A stretch of DNA of 59,470 nucleotides, taken from Pseudomonadales bacterium (GTDB taxonomy: Bacteria; Pseudomonadota; Gammaproteobacteria; Pseudomonadales; Pseudohongiellaceae). How positions within the stretch are numbered: the stretch's first letter is position 1; the number at the start of each line of letters is the position of its first letter. Both the position numbers and the translations under genes were made by a program. Under the pieces are notes generated by a model that was given only the letters and a program-made list of their open reading frames with translations, ran no database searches and was not told the DNA's origin. The DNA is taken from the NCBI GenBank assembly GCA_022825945.1, contig JAJDVS010000030.1, forward strand, positions 1 through 59,470, written 5' to 3'. This document shows positions 45,450 through 55,388 of the stretch, one piece after another.

Positions 45450-46679
45450 CTACTGTGCTTTCCATAGTCTAACCACAAATCGGTCATTTTCTTCAATAAG
45501 GTCCGGTTCGGTGTTGTTGTGGCGGATCATGGATTCAATGATTCGGTTGCGGACCCCCATCCCCTGATGTTCAATGTAGCCATAGTCGCGGAGGATTTCC
45601 TTAAGCAGTTCATTACGAGCTACCCGCACTACGCCCTCTTTCATTTTTGCCACTGTTACGCCGTTTGGAAGGCGGCCTGGAGAGATGATTTCGAGTCGGT
45701 CACCATAAAGCGATACTTCAATATCAGTCCCCTCACGTGCGTAGTCCCGGTGAACAACCGCGTTTACGATAGCTTCTCGCACCGCATCAAGAGGAAAAGC
45801 TCTTTTGCGGCGGCGCCGACCGCTTTCTAGCCAGGCGATGCTTCCCATGTTTCTTCGCACGAAGTCCACAGTTCTGCCTATTACACCTTTTTCCTGTACA
45901 CCGCCTCGCCTTGAAAGTATTGGAGTCAATGGTCCCCTGATCCTCTCTTCATCGATCATGTTGTAGTCTTTTTTCGTTTCTGGAAATGCTGCTGCGGTCA
46001 CGCCAGCTTGGGGAAGGCGACGATTCGGGTTATCGCCAAACAATAAAAGACCCGCTGCGGATGCTTCGTACCTGTCTCTGGACTTGAAAAGCAAATCCGA
46101 ATTTTCCAGCAATTGCAGCCAGCTATCAGTTTCCGAAAGTGCAGGTGTTTGCCTCTTCAAGACATCTCGAAAATAATTTTGGATTCGAATAGTGTCGAGG
46201 CTACCAAGCCCAGTATCTGGTACCGCTTTGATCTCGTATCGAACCAGCTTCGATGCTTGATATAGTCGACCCTCCTCCTCGCGAGTCGATTCCCGTGAGG
46301 TGCTGCCGACGCGAGTAAATGTAATCCAAGCCTTGCCTCGTCTCGCTTTGTGCGGCTTACCGGGGCTGTCGGCAGCAAGCTCAATGATTGCGACGATCTT
46401 TCCGACTTCCATCTCAATGGAGGTCCAGACAGGAACAACTGCTGGTTCTACATTTTGGCGGGCAATATTCATTACCCATTCTTCAGATTCTTCTCTACTC
46501 CTAGTCAGCCCCGATATTAATCCGTCTTTTTCCACGCCGAGCAAGATAAACCCGCCTTCCAGATTAAGCAGGGCTGACATTTCTTTTGCAATATCTTCTG
46601 GGTGGCAGTCGTCGCGTTTGAATTCCACACGTGAACTTTCCAGCCCGGCAATAAGTTCAAGCAATTCCGTTCTATTCAT
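45450..46679 (-). CDS. AlbA_2 (Schlafen-like) domain ATP-binding protein
   Basis: 409 aa. N-terminal AlbA_2 domain: SSRVEFKRDDCHPEDIAKEM...LLNLEGGFILLGVEKDG. C-terminal GHKL-type ATP-binding part: DAVREAIVNAVVHRDYAREG, LEIISPGRLPNGVTV and YIEHQGMGVRNRII. Unlike the copy at 25885 it lacks a C-terminal winged helix. It starts 3 bases after the TrlF-like gene ends, without its own ribosome site, so translation is coupled to it. Role unproven: transcriptional regulator, nucleic-acid-cleaving effector (as in Schlafen) or sensor of the defence operon. Confidence 0.85.
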   Translation of the reverse strand: MNRTELLELIAGLESSRVEFKRDDCHPEDIAKEMSALLNLEGGFILLGVEKDGLISGLTRSREESEEWVMNIARQNVEPAVVPVWTSIEMEVGKIVAIIELAADSPGKPHKARRGKAWITFTRVGSTSRESTREEEGRLYQASKLVRYEIKAVPDTGLGSLDTIRIQNYFRDVLKRQTPALSETDSWLQLLENSDLLFKSRDRYEASAAGLLLFGDNPNRRLPQAGVTAAAFPETKKDYNMIDEERIRGPLTPILSRRGGVQEKGVIGRTVDFVRRNMGSIAWLESGRRRRKRAFPLDAVREAIVNAVVHRDYAREGTDIEVSLYGDRLEIISPGRLPNGVTVAKMKEGVVRVARNELLKEILRDYGYIEHQGMGVRNRIIESMIRHNNTEPDLIEENDRFVVRLWKAQ

Positions 46680-46682
46680 CGA

Positions 46683-49370
46683 TTAGAATCCGTACTTTCG
46701 TCGTCGCGTCTCGAACGCTTCGCGACCGCCTTCAAGAATTTCTTCCACAAGTTCACGTACTGACGGTGAGTCGATTGATCCCATGTGTTCAGGTTCGACT
46801 CGTGCGCGTCCCCCTACTGCCTCTCCTGTGGCTGTGAGCCCAACTATCAACTCGGCATCTCCGAGAACAGGAATATTTGCGTTGTGAGTCGAGAAAATGA
46901 ACTGCCTGCGTTGCTTCTCTTCGCGCATGCGCGGTACGATGTCTTCAGTGATAAAACGATTGTCCAAGTCGTCCTCAGGCTGGTCCACAATCAGCGGAGC
47001 ACTTGAGTCAAGGAGCAGAAGTAGGAGTATTGCCGTTGCCTTTTGCCCAGTCGAAAGATCTTCCAGAGGCTGCCAGGCGGGTGGTTCCCCGGTCTGTGCC
47101 GTGTTGAGGTGAATTGCCGTTGTTGGCTTGAGTTCTAACTCCTCAATTTGCATAAACACTTCAACCTCACCGTCTGCTAGCCGTTCCGCCTGACTGGGTG
47201 TCATGTCATAAGAATCCCTTAGCGCCTCGGCTCCGGACCGGCACGCATTGACAAAATGCGTAATGGATAGTTCGGGAGCGGTTTTTAGCCTATCCAACGC
47301 CTCCGACATTCGTCCGCCAATCTCGTCGCGCAGCAGTTTAAAAAGCGGCTCGCGATTGCCAGCAGCTGTAACTTCCACCCGAACGCGATCACTTAACTGC
47401 TGGCTAACCTTTCTTGCCGCTTTGTCCAGGGCGCGAAACTCGGCGGCCTTGATATCCTCCCACTCGGCAATTAACTCACTACGTTGATTGGCTTGTTCCT
47501 TTTCCAATCGCCGCAGAAGTGCGAGGCGTTCTTGCAGTGGCCGCAGTTCTTCGATCTGTCGGCGAAGGCTGATGAACTCTTCTCCATCCATACGAGATGC
47601 CTGCAACTCTCTCAGAATCCGTTCATACTCGGCCTGAACCTGCCGTCGTCGTACGTCCCAAGCGATACGCACCTGATCAATGCCAGTATCTGCGCTCTTC
47701 AATGCCTGTTCAAGGTTGTCCGCAATGGGTCGGATTTCCGCCTCTAGCCCCGTAAGTGCACTAGTTGCCTGTTTGAGAATGTCCCTGCCAGGCAGCTCTT
47801 TCAACGCCCGTTCCGATATGAAAGTAAGGTCTATTGGTAATTCTCGTCGAAGAATGCTTAGAGCCTCTCGGAATGGCTCCAGACGTTGTGGAACCGAGTT
47901 AATCACTCGCTCCTCTCGCACAAGTAGACTCTTTTCCCTCAGGCGCTCTTGAAGACCCACTTCCTGGAATCGCTGTAAGGTTTCTTCCAGTCCCGGAAGT
48001 GCGGCGAGGCGCTCTTCATTTGACTCGATCTCGTTACGCGTCTCGCACAAGGAGCGGCGGTTCTTGGCGAGGTCATTGTTCACCGATGTCTTACGGCGAG
48101 CGAGAGACTCATCTCTTACGACGAATCGATCTAGCAAGTGTGTTAGCTTATCGGGACTTCTCGCTAGCTCCGATATTTCATGTTGGCCATACACCTCAAC
48201 TCTAGGGAGAACATCTTCTGGTGTGCGATGCAATACTTCTCCGCTTGTCTCCCGGACCAATGGAGGATTGGGGATGGTCCGTTCAATTCGATACTCATGT
48301 AGTCCGGGACGCTGCACGCGAACGAGCAAGGAAATCTTTGTACCGTTGCGAAGCACCTGCCGGATAATCCCGTCATGGGCCTTGTGAGCCTCATCCCCGA
48401 TTGGATCAAGCCCGAGTGCGCTTCGTATACTCTCGACAACAGTCGATTTGCCCGTGCCACGCCCCCCTATGAGTACGTTAAGATTGGGATTGAGGTTAAC
48501 TTCAACGCCATCGAGAAATCCACCCTCCCATCCTATCGCAACAATCTCCACGTGCTCGTCGGGCGTGTAAATCTCTTCCTTGGAGTTCAGTCGAATGCGC
48601 GACCCCGGATCCAAAAAGGCTTGACGCAGGCCGTCGATAGAGACTTCTTGCATCTTTATCCAACAGGTCGCAGACGGATCTTCAAGTTGCTCGACCTCCA
48701 CTACGTCCTTGGCATTGACGACAGCAATTGCGGATGCGTGACGGCGGTGATAATCGGGATTAAGGTTCTCTATTATTTGTCGAGTGTCTTGCAGCAAATC
48801 CTTGACTGCACCAGGAATTTGAACCGCAAGAAGATTTTCGTCTTGCCAAGCGCGCATTCTCGGCTGACCCGATAGCACCTTGAAGAGGCCACCATTGTTT
48901 GTAACATGCGCAGCAATAGCAATTCCTCCTTGATTGTTAACGGATTCCAAGATATCCGCAAATGACCGAGTTGCGAGCGCAGCGGATGGACTTGTATCTC
49001 GAATGCCAAACTCTCCTAGAAATCTGTCGAGTTGATTTTCGGAAGTGCTCAGTGGGTATATACACAGAAGATGTATGCCTTCAGTAGATGATAACTCGAA
49101 TCCGGGAAAGATATGTACGGGGCGATCATGCGCCGCAGATCTGAAGGTCGCGATACTGTCTACATTATTGTGGTCAGTAATAGCAAGTACTTCGATTCCC
49201 AATTCTACTGCTCTGTCCACGATCTTTTGTGCGTGACTTAACGCGTCCCCATTGTTGGGCTGACCACGAAAGGTTTCCGCGTAATGATGCGGGTTTACTT
49301 GGAGTGCACAGCGATAAAAACGAGCGCCTCCTGGGTGCTGAATTTGTGCTCTGGTGTCTTTTGTTGCCAT
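46683..49370 (-). CDS. trlF: TrlF-like PHP-domain/SMC-like ATPase, putative anti-phage effector
   Basis: 895 aa. N-terminal PHP phosphoesterase domain: VLAITDHNNVDS (residues 62-72), FPGFELSS and AIAAHV supply metal ligands. An SMC/Rad50-like ATPase follows: Walker A IGGRGTGKST (about 301-310), a long charged coiled-coil middle (about 420-660), the signature LSTGQK (about 772), Walker B IVDQPEDDLDN and the H-loop FSTHN. This fusion matches the TrlF/ppl type of proteins, reported as single-gene phage defence. First gene of a five-gene run on the minus strand. Mechanism presumed to be ATP-gated nucleic acid or nucleotide cleavage. Confidence 0.88.
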   Translation of the reverse strand: MATKDTRAQIQHPGGARFYRCALQVNPHHYAETFRGQPNNGDALSHAQKIVDRAVELGIEVLAITDHNNVDSIATFRSAAHDRPVHIFPGFELSSTEGIHLLCIYPLSTSENQLDRFLGEFGIRDTSPSAALATRSFADILESVNNQGGIAIAAHVTNNGGLFKVLSGQPRMRAWQDENLLAVQIPGAVKDLLQDTRQIIENLNPDYHRRHASAIAVVNAKDVVEVEQLEDPSATCWIKMQEVSIDGLRQAFLDPGSRIRLNSKEEIYTPDEHVEIVAIGWEGGFLDGVEVNLNPNLNVLIGGRGTGKSTVVESIRSALGLDPIGDEAHKAHDGIIRQVLRNGTKISLLVRVQRPGLHEYRIERTIPNPPLVRETSGEVLHRTPEDVLPRVEVYGQHEISELARSPDKLTHLLDRFVVRDESLARRKTSVNNDLAKNRRSLCETRNEIESNEERLAALPGLEETLQRFQEVGLQERLREKSLLVREERVINSVPQRLEPFREALSILRRELPIDLTFISERALKELPGRDILKQATSALTGLEAEIRPIADNLEQALKSADTGIDQVRIAWDVRRRQVQAEYERILRELQASRMDGEEFISLRRQIEELRPLQERLALLRRLEKEQANQRSELIAEWEDIKAAEFRALDKAARKVSQQLSDRVRVEVTAAGNREPLFKLLRDEIGGRMSEALDRLKTAPELSITHFVNACRSGAEALRDSYDMTPSQAERLADGEVEVFMQIEELELKPTTAIHLNTAQTGEPPAWQPLEDLSTGQKATAILLLLLLDSSAPLIVDQPEDDLDNRFITEDIVPRMREEKQRRQFIFSTHNANIPVLGDAELIVGLTATGEAVGGRARVEPEHMGSIDSPSVRELVEEILEGGREAFETRRRKYGF

Positions 49371-49553
49371 TAACTGCTCGCTGTAGCCACTTCGATCAAT
49401 GATCGTCTATACTCCTAGTCTTCGTGCTTTCGGTAACCTCGGTTCAAGGAAAGCCGCAAACTAAAGGAAACATCATCTGGGTGCCCGTAAAGACTTCTCA
49501 TCCTACCACGCCTCAATGCGCCCAACGAAACTTTCTCTTGCCCGGTAGCCAGC

Positions 49554-49559
49554 TATGAT
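49554..49559 (+). promoter_or_regulatory. candidate -10 box upstream of selA
   Basis: TATGAT within AGCTATGATAGAGTT, about 55 bases before the proposed selA start. The -35 region (CTTTCT, 17 bases upstream) is weak. Confidence 0.3.
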
Positions 49560-49613
49560 AGAGTTTGCGGCCTTGGGTTGAGTTCGGCAAGTGTGAGGCG
49601 GCACAGGTCAACA

Positions 49614-51026
49614 GTGACGGAGCTTCTGAAATCCCTGCCTTCGGTGGACCGGGCGCTCAATGCGCCGGAGCTTGCGGGCCTGGTTGAGGAGTATGGCGCC
49701 GGGGCTTGCAAGCGCGCGGTGCGGGGGGAGCTTGCGGCGTTGCGCGAGGCGCTGCGGGCGGGAAACCCGGAGGTGGGGGATCTGCTTCGGTCGAGCCGCT
49801 TTCCCGGAGCCTTGTTTGATTCGGTGCGGGGCAGACTGGCGGCGGAGTTCAGTGCTTTGCTCAAGCCGGTGTTCAATCTCAGCGGCACCGTGGTGCATAC
49901 CAATCTCGGTCGTTCGGCCTTGCCGAAAGAGGCCATTGCCGCCATGTCGGCGGCTGCGGCCCATGCCTGCAATCTCGAATACGATCTCGACCGGGGCCGG
50001 CGCGGCGAACGCGACAGCCATCTCGAAGCACTGTTGTGCGAACTCACCGGCGCCGAGGCGGCCACCATCGTCAACAACAATGCCGCCGCAGTCTTGCTGG
50101 TGCTCAATACCCTGGCCGAGGGCCGGGAGGTCGTCATTTCCCGGGGGGAACTCGTGGAAATCGGCGGCTCCTTCCGCATGCCCGACATCATGCGCAGCGC
50201 GAATTGCATTTTGCGGGAAACCGGAACCACCAACCGCACCCATTTGCGCGACTACGCCAACGCCATCGGCGAGGGCACCGCGCTGCTGATGAAAGTCCAC
50301 ACCAGCAACTATGAGGTGCGCGGATTCACCCGTTCGGTGGCCGGCGGCGAAATCAGCAAGCTTGCCGCCGAGCGCGGCCTGCCTTTCGTCAATGATCTGG
50401 GCTCGGGCACCCTGGTGGATCTGACTCGCTACGGGCTTCCCCACGAACCCACGGTTGCCGCGACGCTTGCCGAAGGCGCGGGCCTGGTTACCTTCAGCGG
50501 CGACAAGCTGCTCGGCGGGCCCCAGGCGGGCATTGTCGTGGGCCGGCGAGAGCTTGTGGAGCGGCTGCGGCGCAATCCCCTCAAGCGCGCGCTGCGGGTG
50601 GACAAGGTCACCATTGCCGCGCTGGCAGAAGTCCTCAAGCTGTATCGGGATCCCCGGCGGCTGGCGCAAAGGCTGCCCATGCTTGCGGATCTGTCACGCT
50701 CCGCCGCGGAGATTCGGGCGCTGGGAGAGCGCTTGCTCGAACCGGTTTCCCGGGCATTGGGGAGTGGCGTGCAAGTGACCCTGGCGGATTGCAAAAGCCA
50801 GATCGGCAGCGGCGCCCTGCCGCTGGAGCAACTCGACAGCACCGCCTTGTGTATCGTGCCGCTTGCGCCCAAAGGCGGCAAGGATGCGGCCCTGCAGCGA
50901 CTCGCCGGGCAATTGCGGCGGCTGCCGCGACCGGTGATCGGCAGGATTCACGATGGCAGGCTTTTACTCGACTTGCGCTGCCTGCGGGATGAGCAAGCCT
51001 TTCTTGACCAGTTGCGCGCCGGGTGA
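49614..51026 (+). CDS. selA: L-seryl-tRNA(Sec) selenium transferase
   Basis: 470 aa from the GTG at 49614, which puts SLPSVDRALN at the usual position; in-frame GTG 49593 and TTG 49578 are alternatives. PLP enzyme that converts seryl-tRNA(Sec) to selenocysteyl-tRNA with selenophosphate. Motifs: NLSGTVVHTNLGRSALP, TGAEAATIVNNNAAAV, RETGTTNRTHLRDY, FVNDLGSGTLVD and the PLP-lysine segment VTFSGDKLLGGPQAG. Divergent from the defence operon. Works with SelB encoded at 29201; selC and selD are not in the window. Confidence 0.94.
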   Translation: MTELLKSLPSVDRALNAPELAGLVEEYGAGACKRAVRGELAALREALRAGNPEVGDLLRSSRFPGALFDSVRGRLAAEFSALLKPVFNLSGTVVHTNLGRSALPKEAIAAMSAAAAHACNLEYDLDRGRRGERDSHLEALLCELTGAEAATIVNNNAAAVLLVLNTLAEGREVVISRGELVEIGGSFRMPDIMRSANCILRETGTTNRTHLRDYANAIGEGTALLMKVHTSNYEVRGFTRSVAGGEISKLAAERGLPFVNDLGSGTLVDLTRYGLPHEPTVAATLAEGAGLVTFSGDKLLGGPQAGIVVGRRELVERLRRNPLKRALRVDKVTIAALAEVLKLYRDPRRLAQRLPMLADLSRSAAEIRALGERLLEPVSRALGSGVQVTLADCKSQIGSGALPLEQLDSTALCIVPLAPKGGKDAALQRLAGQLRRLPRPVIGRIHDGRLLLDLRCLRDEQAFLDQLRAG

Positions 51027-51039
51027 GGATGGGTTCGGT

Positions 51040-52242
51040 TCAGGCGGCTTGTCCCGTTGCGACGTGTCGCTGGCCATAGCGAAAGCTCAGCAGGGAAAGC
51101 AGTGCGGCAATCAGCATGATCACCAGCAGGGGATAGGTGGTTCCGTTATAGACCGCCGCCACGAGTTGCGCCGCCAGCGCCGAAAGCATCATCTGCATGA
51201 ATCCGGTCAGCCCCGATGCGCTTCCCGCCACGTGGGGAAACTGATTGATCGCCACAGCCTGGGCATTGGGCAGGGTAACGCCATTGCCAATGAGGGTAAG
51301 CGCCACCGGCAGGAAAAGCGCCATGGGGTGGCGCAGGCCGGCGAATTGCAGGGCGAAGGCGAGACAGATGCCGGCAATGGCCACTGCGATGCCGATCACG
51401 ATCAGCCGGTTCGGCCCCAGGCTGCGGCTGAACTGCCGGGAGATGAATGAGCCCATGACGAAGCCGCAGGGCAGCATCATGAAGTAGTAGCCGTATTCGT
51501 TGGCCGGTCTTTGCAGCACCGAGACGACGATTTCCGGGCCGGCGGAAATGAAGCTGAAGAAGACCATGGAAACAAAGGCGATGGTGAAGGCGTAGCCACT
51601 GAAGGCCCTGGAGGCGAGCAGTGTGCCGAAGGTTCGCAGCATCGAACCGACGCCGTCGAACGGCACGGCCTGGCCCAGGGTTTCCGGCAGACTGAATCCG
51701 ATCAGCAACAGCATGGCCAGGCTGAAGACGGCGATTGCCGTGCCGGTCGCCTGCCAGCCGAAATTGACCAGCAATTCGCCTCCCACCGCCGGGGAAACCA
51801 TGGGAATCACCACCATGGCCATGACCAGGGTGGACATGACCCGGGCAACCTCGCCGGGGCCATAGACATCGCGCACGATCGCCCGCGCCAGCACCAGCCC
51901 CACGGCGGCGCCGAACGCCTGGATCACGCGGCCGATGATGAGTACTTCGATACTTGCGGCAAGGGCGCACAGCAGGGAACCCAGAAACGTGATGAGCAGG
52001 CCGATCATGATGATGGGCCTGCGCCCGAAGCGGTCCGACAGCGGCCCATAGGCCAGTGTGCCCAGGGCGATGGATCCCATGGAAAGGCTCAGGGTCAACT
52101 GAGCGATATCGCCGCTGACGGCGAAATCCTGGCGGATGGCTGGAACCGCGGGCAGCAGGATCTGGGTGGCGGTGGGCCCCAGCGCGGAAGTGGCCGCGAG
52201 CAGGAGAATCAGCCGCTTTGACAAGGTGTTGCGGTCGGTCAC
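51040..52242 (-). CDS. Bcr/CflA-family MFS drug-resistance exporter
   Basis: 400 aa, twelve membrane segments. Bcr/CflA features: SALGPTATQILLPAVPAIRQDF at the start, the loop-2 MFS motif GPLSDRFGRRPIIMIG, IGRVIQAFGAAVGLVLARAIVRD and the SPAVGGELLVNFGWQATG motif C region. Such proteins extrude bicyclomycin, chloramphenicol or related compounds with proton antiport. It converges with selA, ending 13 bases after it. Confidence 0.93.
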   Translation of the reverse strand: MTDRNTLSKRLILLLAATSALGPTATQILLPAVPAIRQDFAVSGDIAQLTLSLSMGSIALGTLAYGPLSDRFGRRPIIMIGLLITFLGSLLCALAASIEVLIIGRVIQAFGAAVGLVLARAIVRDVYGPGEVARVMSTLVMAMVVIPMVSPAVGGELLVNFGWQATGTAIAVFSLAMLLLIGFSLPETLGQAVPFDGVGSMLRTFGTLLASRAFSGYAFTIAFVSMVFFSFISAGPEIVVSVLQRPANEYGYYFMMLPCGFVMGSFISRQFSRSLGPNRLIVIGIAVAIAGICLAFALQFAGLRHPMALFLPVALTLIGNGVTLPNAQAVAINQFPHVAGSASGLTGFMQMMLSALAAQLVAAVYNGTTYPLLVIMLIAALLSLLSFRYGQRHVATGQAA

Positions 52243-52311
52243 AAGCGTTCCGTGATAAGGAAGGTCAGGCTACGAAAGCTCTGATCAAGTCAGGGAAAAC
52301 CTATTGCCCTG

Positions 52312-54378
52312 TCAATCGTTGGACAACAGATCCGGGCGGTTTTCCATGCGTCTGGCGCCATTGGCGAGAATCACGCTGGAGCCGCGCAGGATGGAGCGCT
52401 GGGCCATGCTGATGTCGAATCCCGGCCCGAAGGCCCAAGTATGAAAAGCCTTGCTCGCCTCGCCAGCGGTCCCAGCGGGCGCATGATAGCACGACAGGTT
52501 GTCCCCCGACCGGGTCCGCAGGCAGACCGCGCCGTCGTCTCCCACCTCCAGCAGCAAACCATTGTCGTGCTCGCGGAATCGTGGCGAAGCCCGCAGCACA
52601 TCGGCAAGTTCCCGGGACGGGCCGCCGCCGGCAATGCGTACACTTACCGGCAGGGCCATGCCGAGCCGGCGGGTGATTCCCGGGTCGCCGCCAAGGGCGG
52701 ATGCGAAACTCTCCAGCGCCGGCTCGTGGCGGCCCAGTCTCCAGAGCGCATCGCCCATTCGCGCCCGCACCCGCGCCCGCAGCAACACTTCCTCGGCGGG
52801 CAGTTCGGCAAGGGCCAGCCCGGCCTGGGCGATGACTTCATCCGCCGCGCCATCCACCGCCGCCGCTTCGCTGCGCCAGGCGTGGTAGTAACCGATGTTC
52901 AGGTCGAAAGCGCCCGCGGCGCGGGCGTCTTCCAGCGCCTGGCGCACGACGCCCGCGCCGATCATGCGCACCAGGTCGGGCTCGACCCATTCGGGAATAT
53001 GCACATCGAGTGGCGCATAGGGTCGCAGCCGGTTGAGCAGGATGTCCCGGCGGGTGAACAGCGAAGCCGCGTAGCGTTCCGAGCGCCAGGCTTCGAACCC
53101 TAATCTCGCGGCCCGGATACTTGTGGCAATCGCCGCGCCGAAGCCGTCTCCCGCGCCCTGTTCCAGTTGCATCTGGTACTCCATGCGGCTGGCGATGGCG
53201 TGCAGCAGCGCCGCCATGGCGTTCTTCTGGAAATCGTCGGCGCTGTAGGAGCCATTGCGGTCCGGCTGGTTCAGCGCGGTGGCGGCGAGCAGGCGGGCAT
53301 CCTCGGCATAGCCGGCCACGAGCATGAAGGCGGCGCTGACCAGATGATGCTCGGCGCGATTCATCACGCCGACAATGGGCTTTTGCTGCTCGCGCCAGAC
53401 CAGCATCCGGTCCAGCGCCGCGCGAGCCTCGTCAAGGCGGCCCTGGCTCATGGTCAGATAGAGCTTGTAAATCCAGGGGTCGGCCACGCTGTCCGGGTTG
53501 AGTGTGCGGGTGGCGCGGTCGAGGTAGTCCTCGGCGGCCTGCATTTGCAGCAGGGACAGCGCCACTTCCGAGGCATTGGTCAGGTATACCGTATCTCCCG
53601 CGCTCGATTCCGCGGCGAGATTCTCGTCTTCGCTGATGGCCCGGTTGCACACCGCCATGGAGTCCACCGGCGCCAGACTCGCCAGTTCCACGGCGCACAG
53701 GGTATTCCAGGCCCGGGCCCGCTCGTGCTCGCTTTCGCTATTGTCCAGCACCGCCATGGCGCTGGCCCGGGCGGCGTCGTACCGCTTCAGTTTCAGCAGG
53801 GGCCAGCCGCGAAAGGACTCGATGTCCTGGCCATAGATTTCGTTGATCTTGTCGAGATACTCCAGGGCGCGAAGCTGGTCCCCCATCAGTTGATGCACAT
53901 TCGACAACTGGCTCAGGGTGAGGTAGTGCCACTGGATATTGCCCGAATCGATGGCTTCGGTGATAGATGTGTAATCGGTGAGGCTTTCGGCGCGGTTGAG
54001 ATGAAACAGCGCCCGGGCCAGATTGCCTTCCGCGGTGTAGAGCACCTCGGAGTAGGCGAATTGCGCCGCCGGCGAATCCGGCTCGGCGCGAACCCAGGCC
54101 TCGCCGAGTTCCCGCGCCCGCACGTTCTCTTCCAGGGCTAGGGCGTCGCAGATCGCAAGCGCCTGGGGATGCTCGATATCGCTGAATCCGAAGCAGGTGG
54201 CGGAAGAAGTGACGGCAACATCGCCTAGGTCCGTATCCGGCTGTTGGGCCTCTGCTTGCACAATGACACAAAAAAGCAATACGGCAATCACCAGCAGTCG
54301 TGAAATATCCCGCGCCGAGCCGGTCTCAGGCCAGGGTGCTGGCGGCGAGACGCTCCATGGGTTCGCGCATGTTGTCAT
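52312..54378 (-). CDS. exported or membrane-anchored TPR-like repeat protein of unknown function
   Basis: 688 aa. A hydrophobic segment (about residues 26-43, SRLLVIAVLLFCVIVQAEAQ) acts as signal peptide or anchor; an upstream soluble stretch of ~25 residues may mean the true start is later. The rest is a helical solenoid with TPR-like units, for example AQFAYSEVLYTAEGNLARAL, LSNVHQLMGDQLRALEYLDK and GDALWRLGRHEPALESFASA, ending in a short beta-rich domain. No specific family recognised. It overlaps the moxR gene by 53 bases, so it belongs to the DUF58-transglutaminase-MoxR operon and may be a periplasmic partner of that system. Confidence 0.75.
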   Translation of the reverse strand: MTTCANPWSVSPPAPWPETGSARDISRLLVIAVLLFCVIVQAEAQQPDTDLGDVAVTSSATCFGFSDIEHPQALAICDALALEENVRARELGEAWVRAEPDSPAAQFAYSEVLYTAEGNLARALFHLNRAESLTDYTSITEAIDSGNIQWHYLTLSQLSNVHQLMGDQLRALEYLDKINEIYGQDIESFRGWPLLKLKRYDAARASAMAVLDNSESEHERARAWNTLCAVELASLAPVDSMAVCNRAISEDENLAAESSAGDTVYLTNASEVALSLLQMQAAEDYLDRATRTLNPDSVADPWIYKLYLTMSQGRLDEARAALDRMLVWREQQKPIVGVMNRAEHHLVSAAFMLVAGYAEDARLLAATALNQPDRNGSYSADDFQKNAMAALLHAIASRMEYQMQLEQGAGDGFGAAIATSIRAARLGFEAWRSERYAASLFTRRDILLNRLRPYAPLDVHIPEWVEPDLVRMIGAGVVRQALEDARAAGAFDLNIGYYHAWRSEAAAVDGAADEVIAQAGLALAELPAEEVLLRARVRARMGDALWRLGRHEPALESFASALGGDPGITRRLGMALPVSVRIAGGGPSRELADVLRASPRFREHDNGLLLEVGDDGAVCLRTRSGDNLSCYHAPAGTAGEASKAFHTWAFGPGFDISMAQRSILRGSSVILANGARRMENRPDLLSND

Positions 54379-55360
54379 GCAAAATCCGCTTCAGGTCGGC
54401 GGCGCCCGGGGCGAGTTCCAGGCGGTGGCCGAGCACCCGGGGCAACAGCAGTTCAATATCCCCGGCACTGACGAAATCGCGCCCGCGCAAGGCGGCGGCG
54501 GCTTGCAGGGCGGGCAGCAGCAATACCAGCGAACGGGTGGAATTGCCTTGCAGTACGCGTTCGTCCGTACGCAAGTTGCGTGAGATGTCCACCAGGGTGG
54601 ACTTGACGATATCGGCGATTGCCACCTCGCGGTCGATGGCGGCCCGGCTGGCGAGAATCTCATCGCGCTTCAGCGCGGCGCCGCCGATGCCCTGGTCGCG
54701 CCGGCTGCGCCAGGTCTCGAGCACTTCGAGTTCGGCCTGCCGGTCGATGTGCTCCATGCTGATCTTGAACAGGAAGCGGTCGAGTTGCGGAACCGGCAGG
54801 GGATAGGTGCCCACCATGTCGAGCGGGTTCTGGGTCGCGATCACGAAAAACAGCTCATCCAGGGGATAGGTCACATTGTCCACGGTGACCTGTTTTTCCC
54901 CCATGGCTTCGAGCATGGCTGCCTGCACCTTGGGCGAGGTGCGGTTGATTTCGTCGGCCAATACCACATGGGCGAAGATGGGGCCGTGCCGGAAATGAAA
55001 GGCATTGCTGGCGCTGTCGAAAACCGGCACGCCGGTTACGTCCGAGGGCAGCAGGTCGGGGGTGAACTGGATGCGGCGAAAAGGAGCGATAAAGTGTTCG
55101 CTGCCGCGGTCATCGCCGATGGCTTCGCCGAGCGCCTTGGCCAGGGTGGTCTTGCCGGAGCCGGGGAAATCCTCAAGCAGCACATGGCCATCGGCGATCA
55201 GGGCGATGATGACGAGTTCGATGACGTCATCGCGACCGATGACCCGGGCGCGGACCGCATCCCGCAATCGCCGCAGTACGCCGATGGCTTCCCCAAGGCC
55301 AAAAGGATCGTCCGACGCCTGGTCGTCCCGGGCCTCCTGCAAGGCGGTGTCCCAGTTCAT
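54326..55360 (-). CDS. moxR: MoxR-family AAA+ ATPase
   Basis: 344 aa. AAA+ core with Walker A EDFPGSGKTTLAKALG, RIQFTPDLLPSDVTG, Walker B VVLADEINRTSPKVQAAMLEAM, sensor I FFVIATQNPLDMVGTYPLP and sensor II-like arginines. MoxR proteins act as chaperones that mature partner complexes, usually with DUF58 and VWA-domain proteins. Here it lies third, after DUF58 and transglutaminase genes, rather than first as is usual. Gap to the transglutaminase gene is 28 bases. Confidence 0.94.
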   Translation of the reverse strand: MNWDTALQEARDDQASDDPFGLGEAIGVLRRLRDAVRARVIGRDDVIELVIIALIADGHVLLEDFPGSGKTTLAKALGEAIGDDRGSEHFIAPFRRIQFTPDLLPSDVTGVPVFDSASNAFHFRHGPIFAHVVLADEINRTSPKVQAAMLEAMGEKQVTVDNVTYPLDELFFVIATQNPLDMVGTYPLPVPQLDRFLFKISMEHIDRQAELEVLETWRSRRDQGIGGAALKRDEILASRAAIDREVAIADIVKSTLVDISRNLRTDERVLQGNSTRSLVLLLPALQAAAALRGRDFVSAGDIELLLPRVLGHRLELAPGAADLKRILHDNMREPMERLAASTLA

Positions 55361-55388
55361 GTTCGCTGATTTCCTTTAATTCAGTTGC

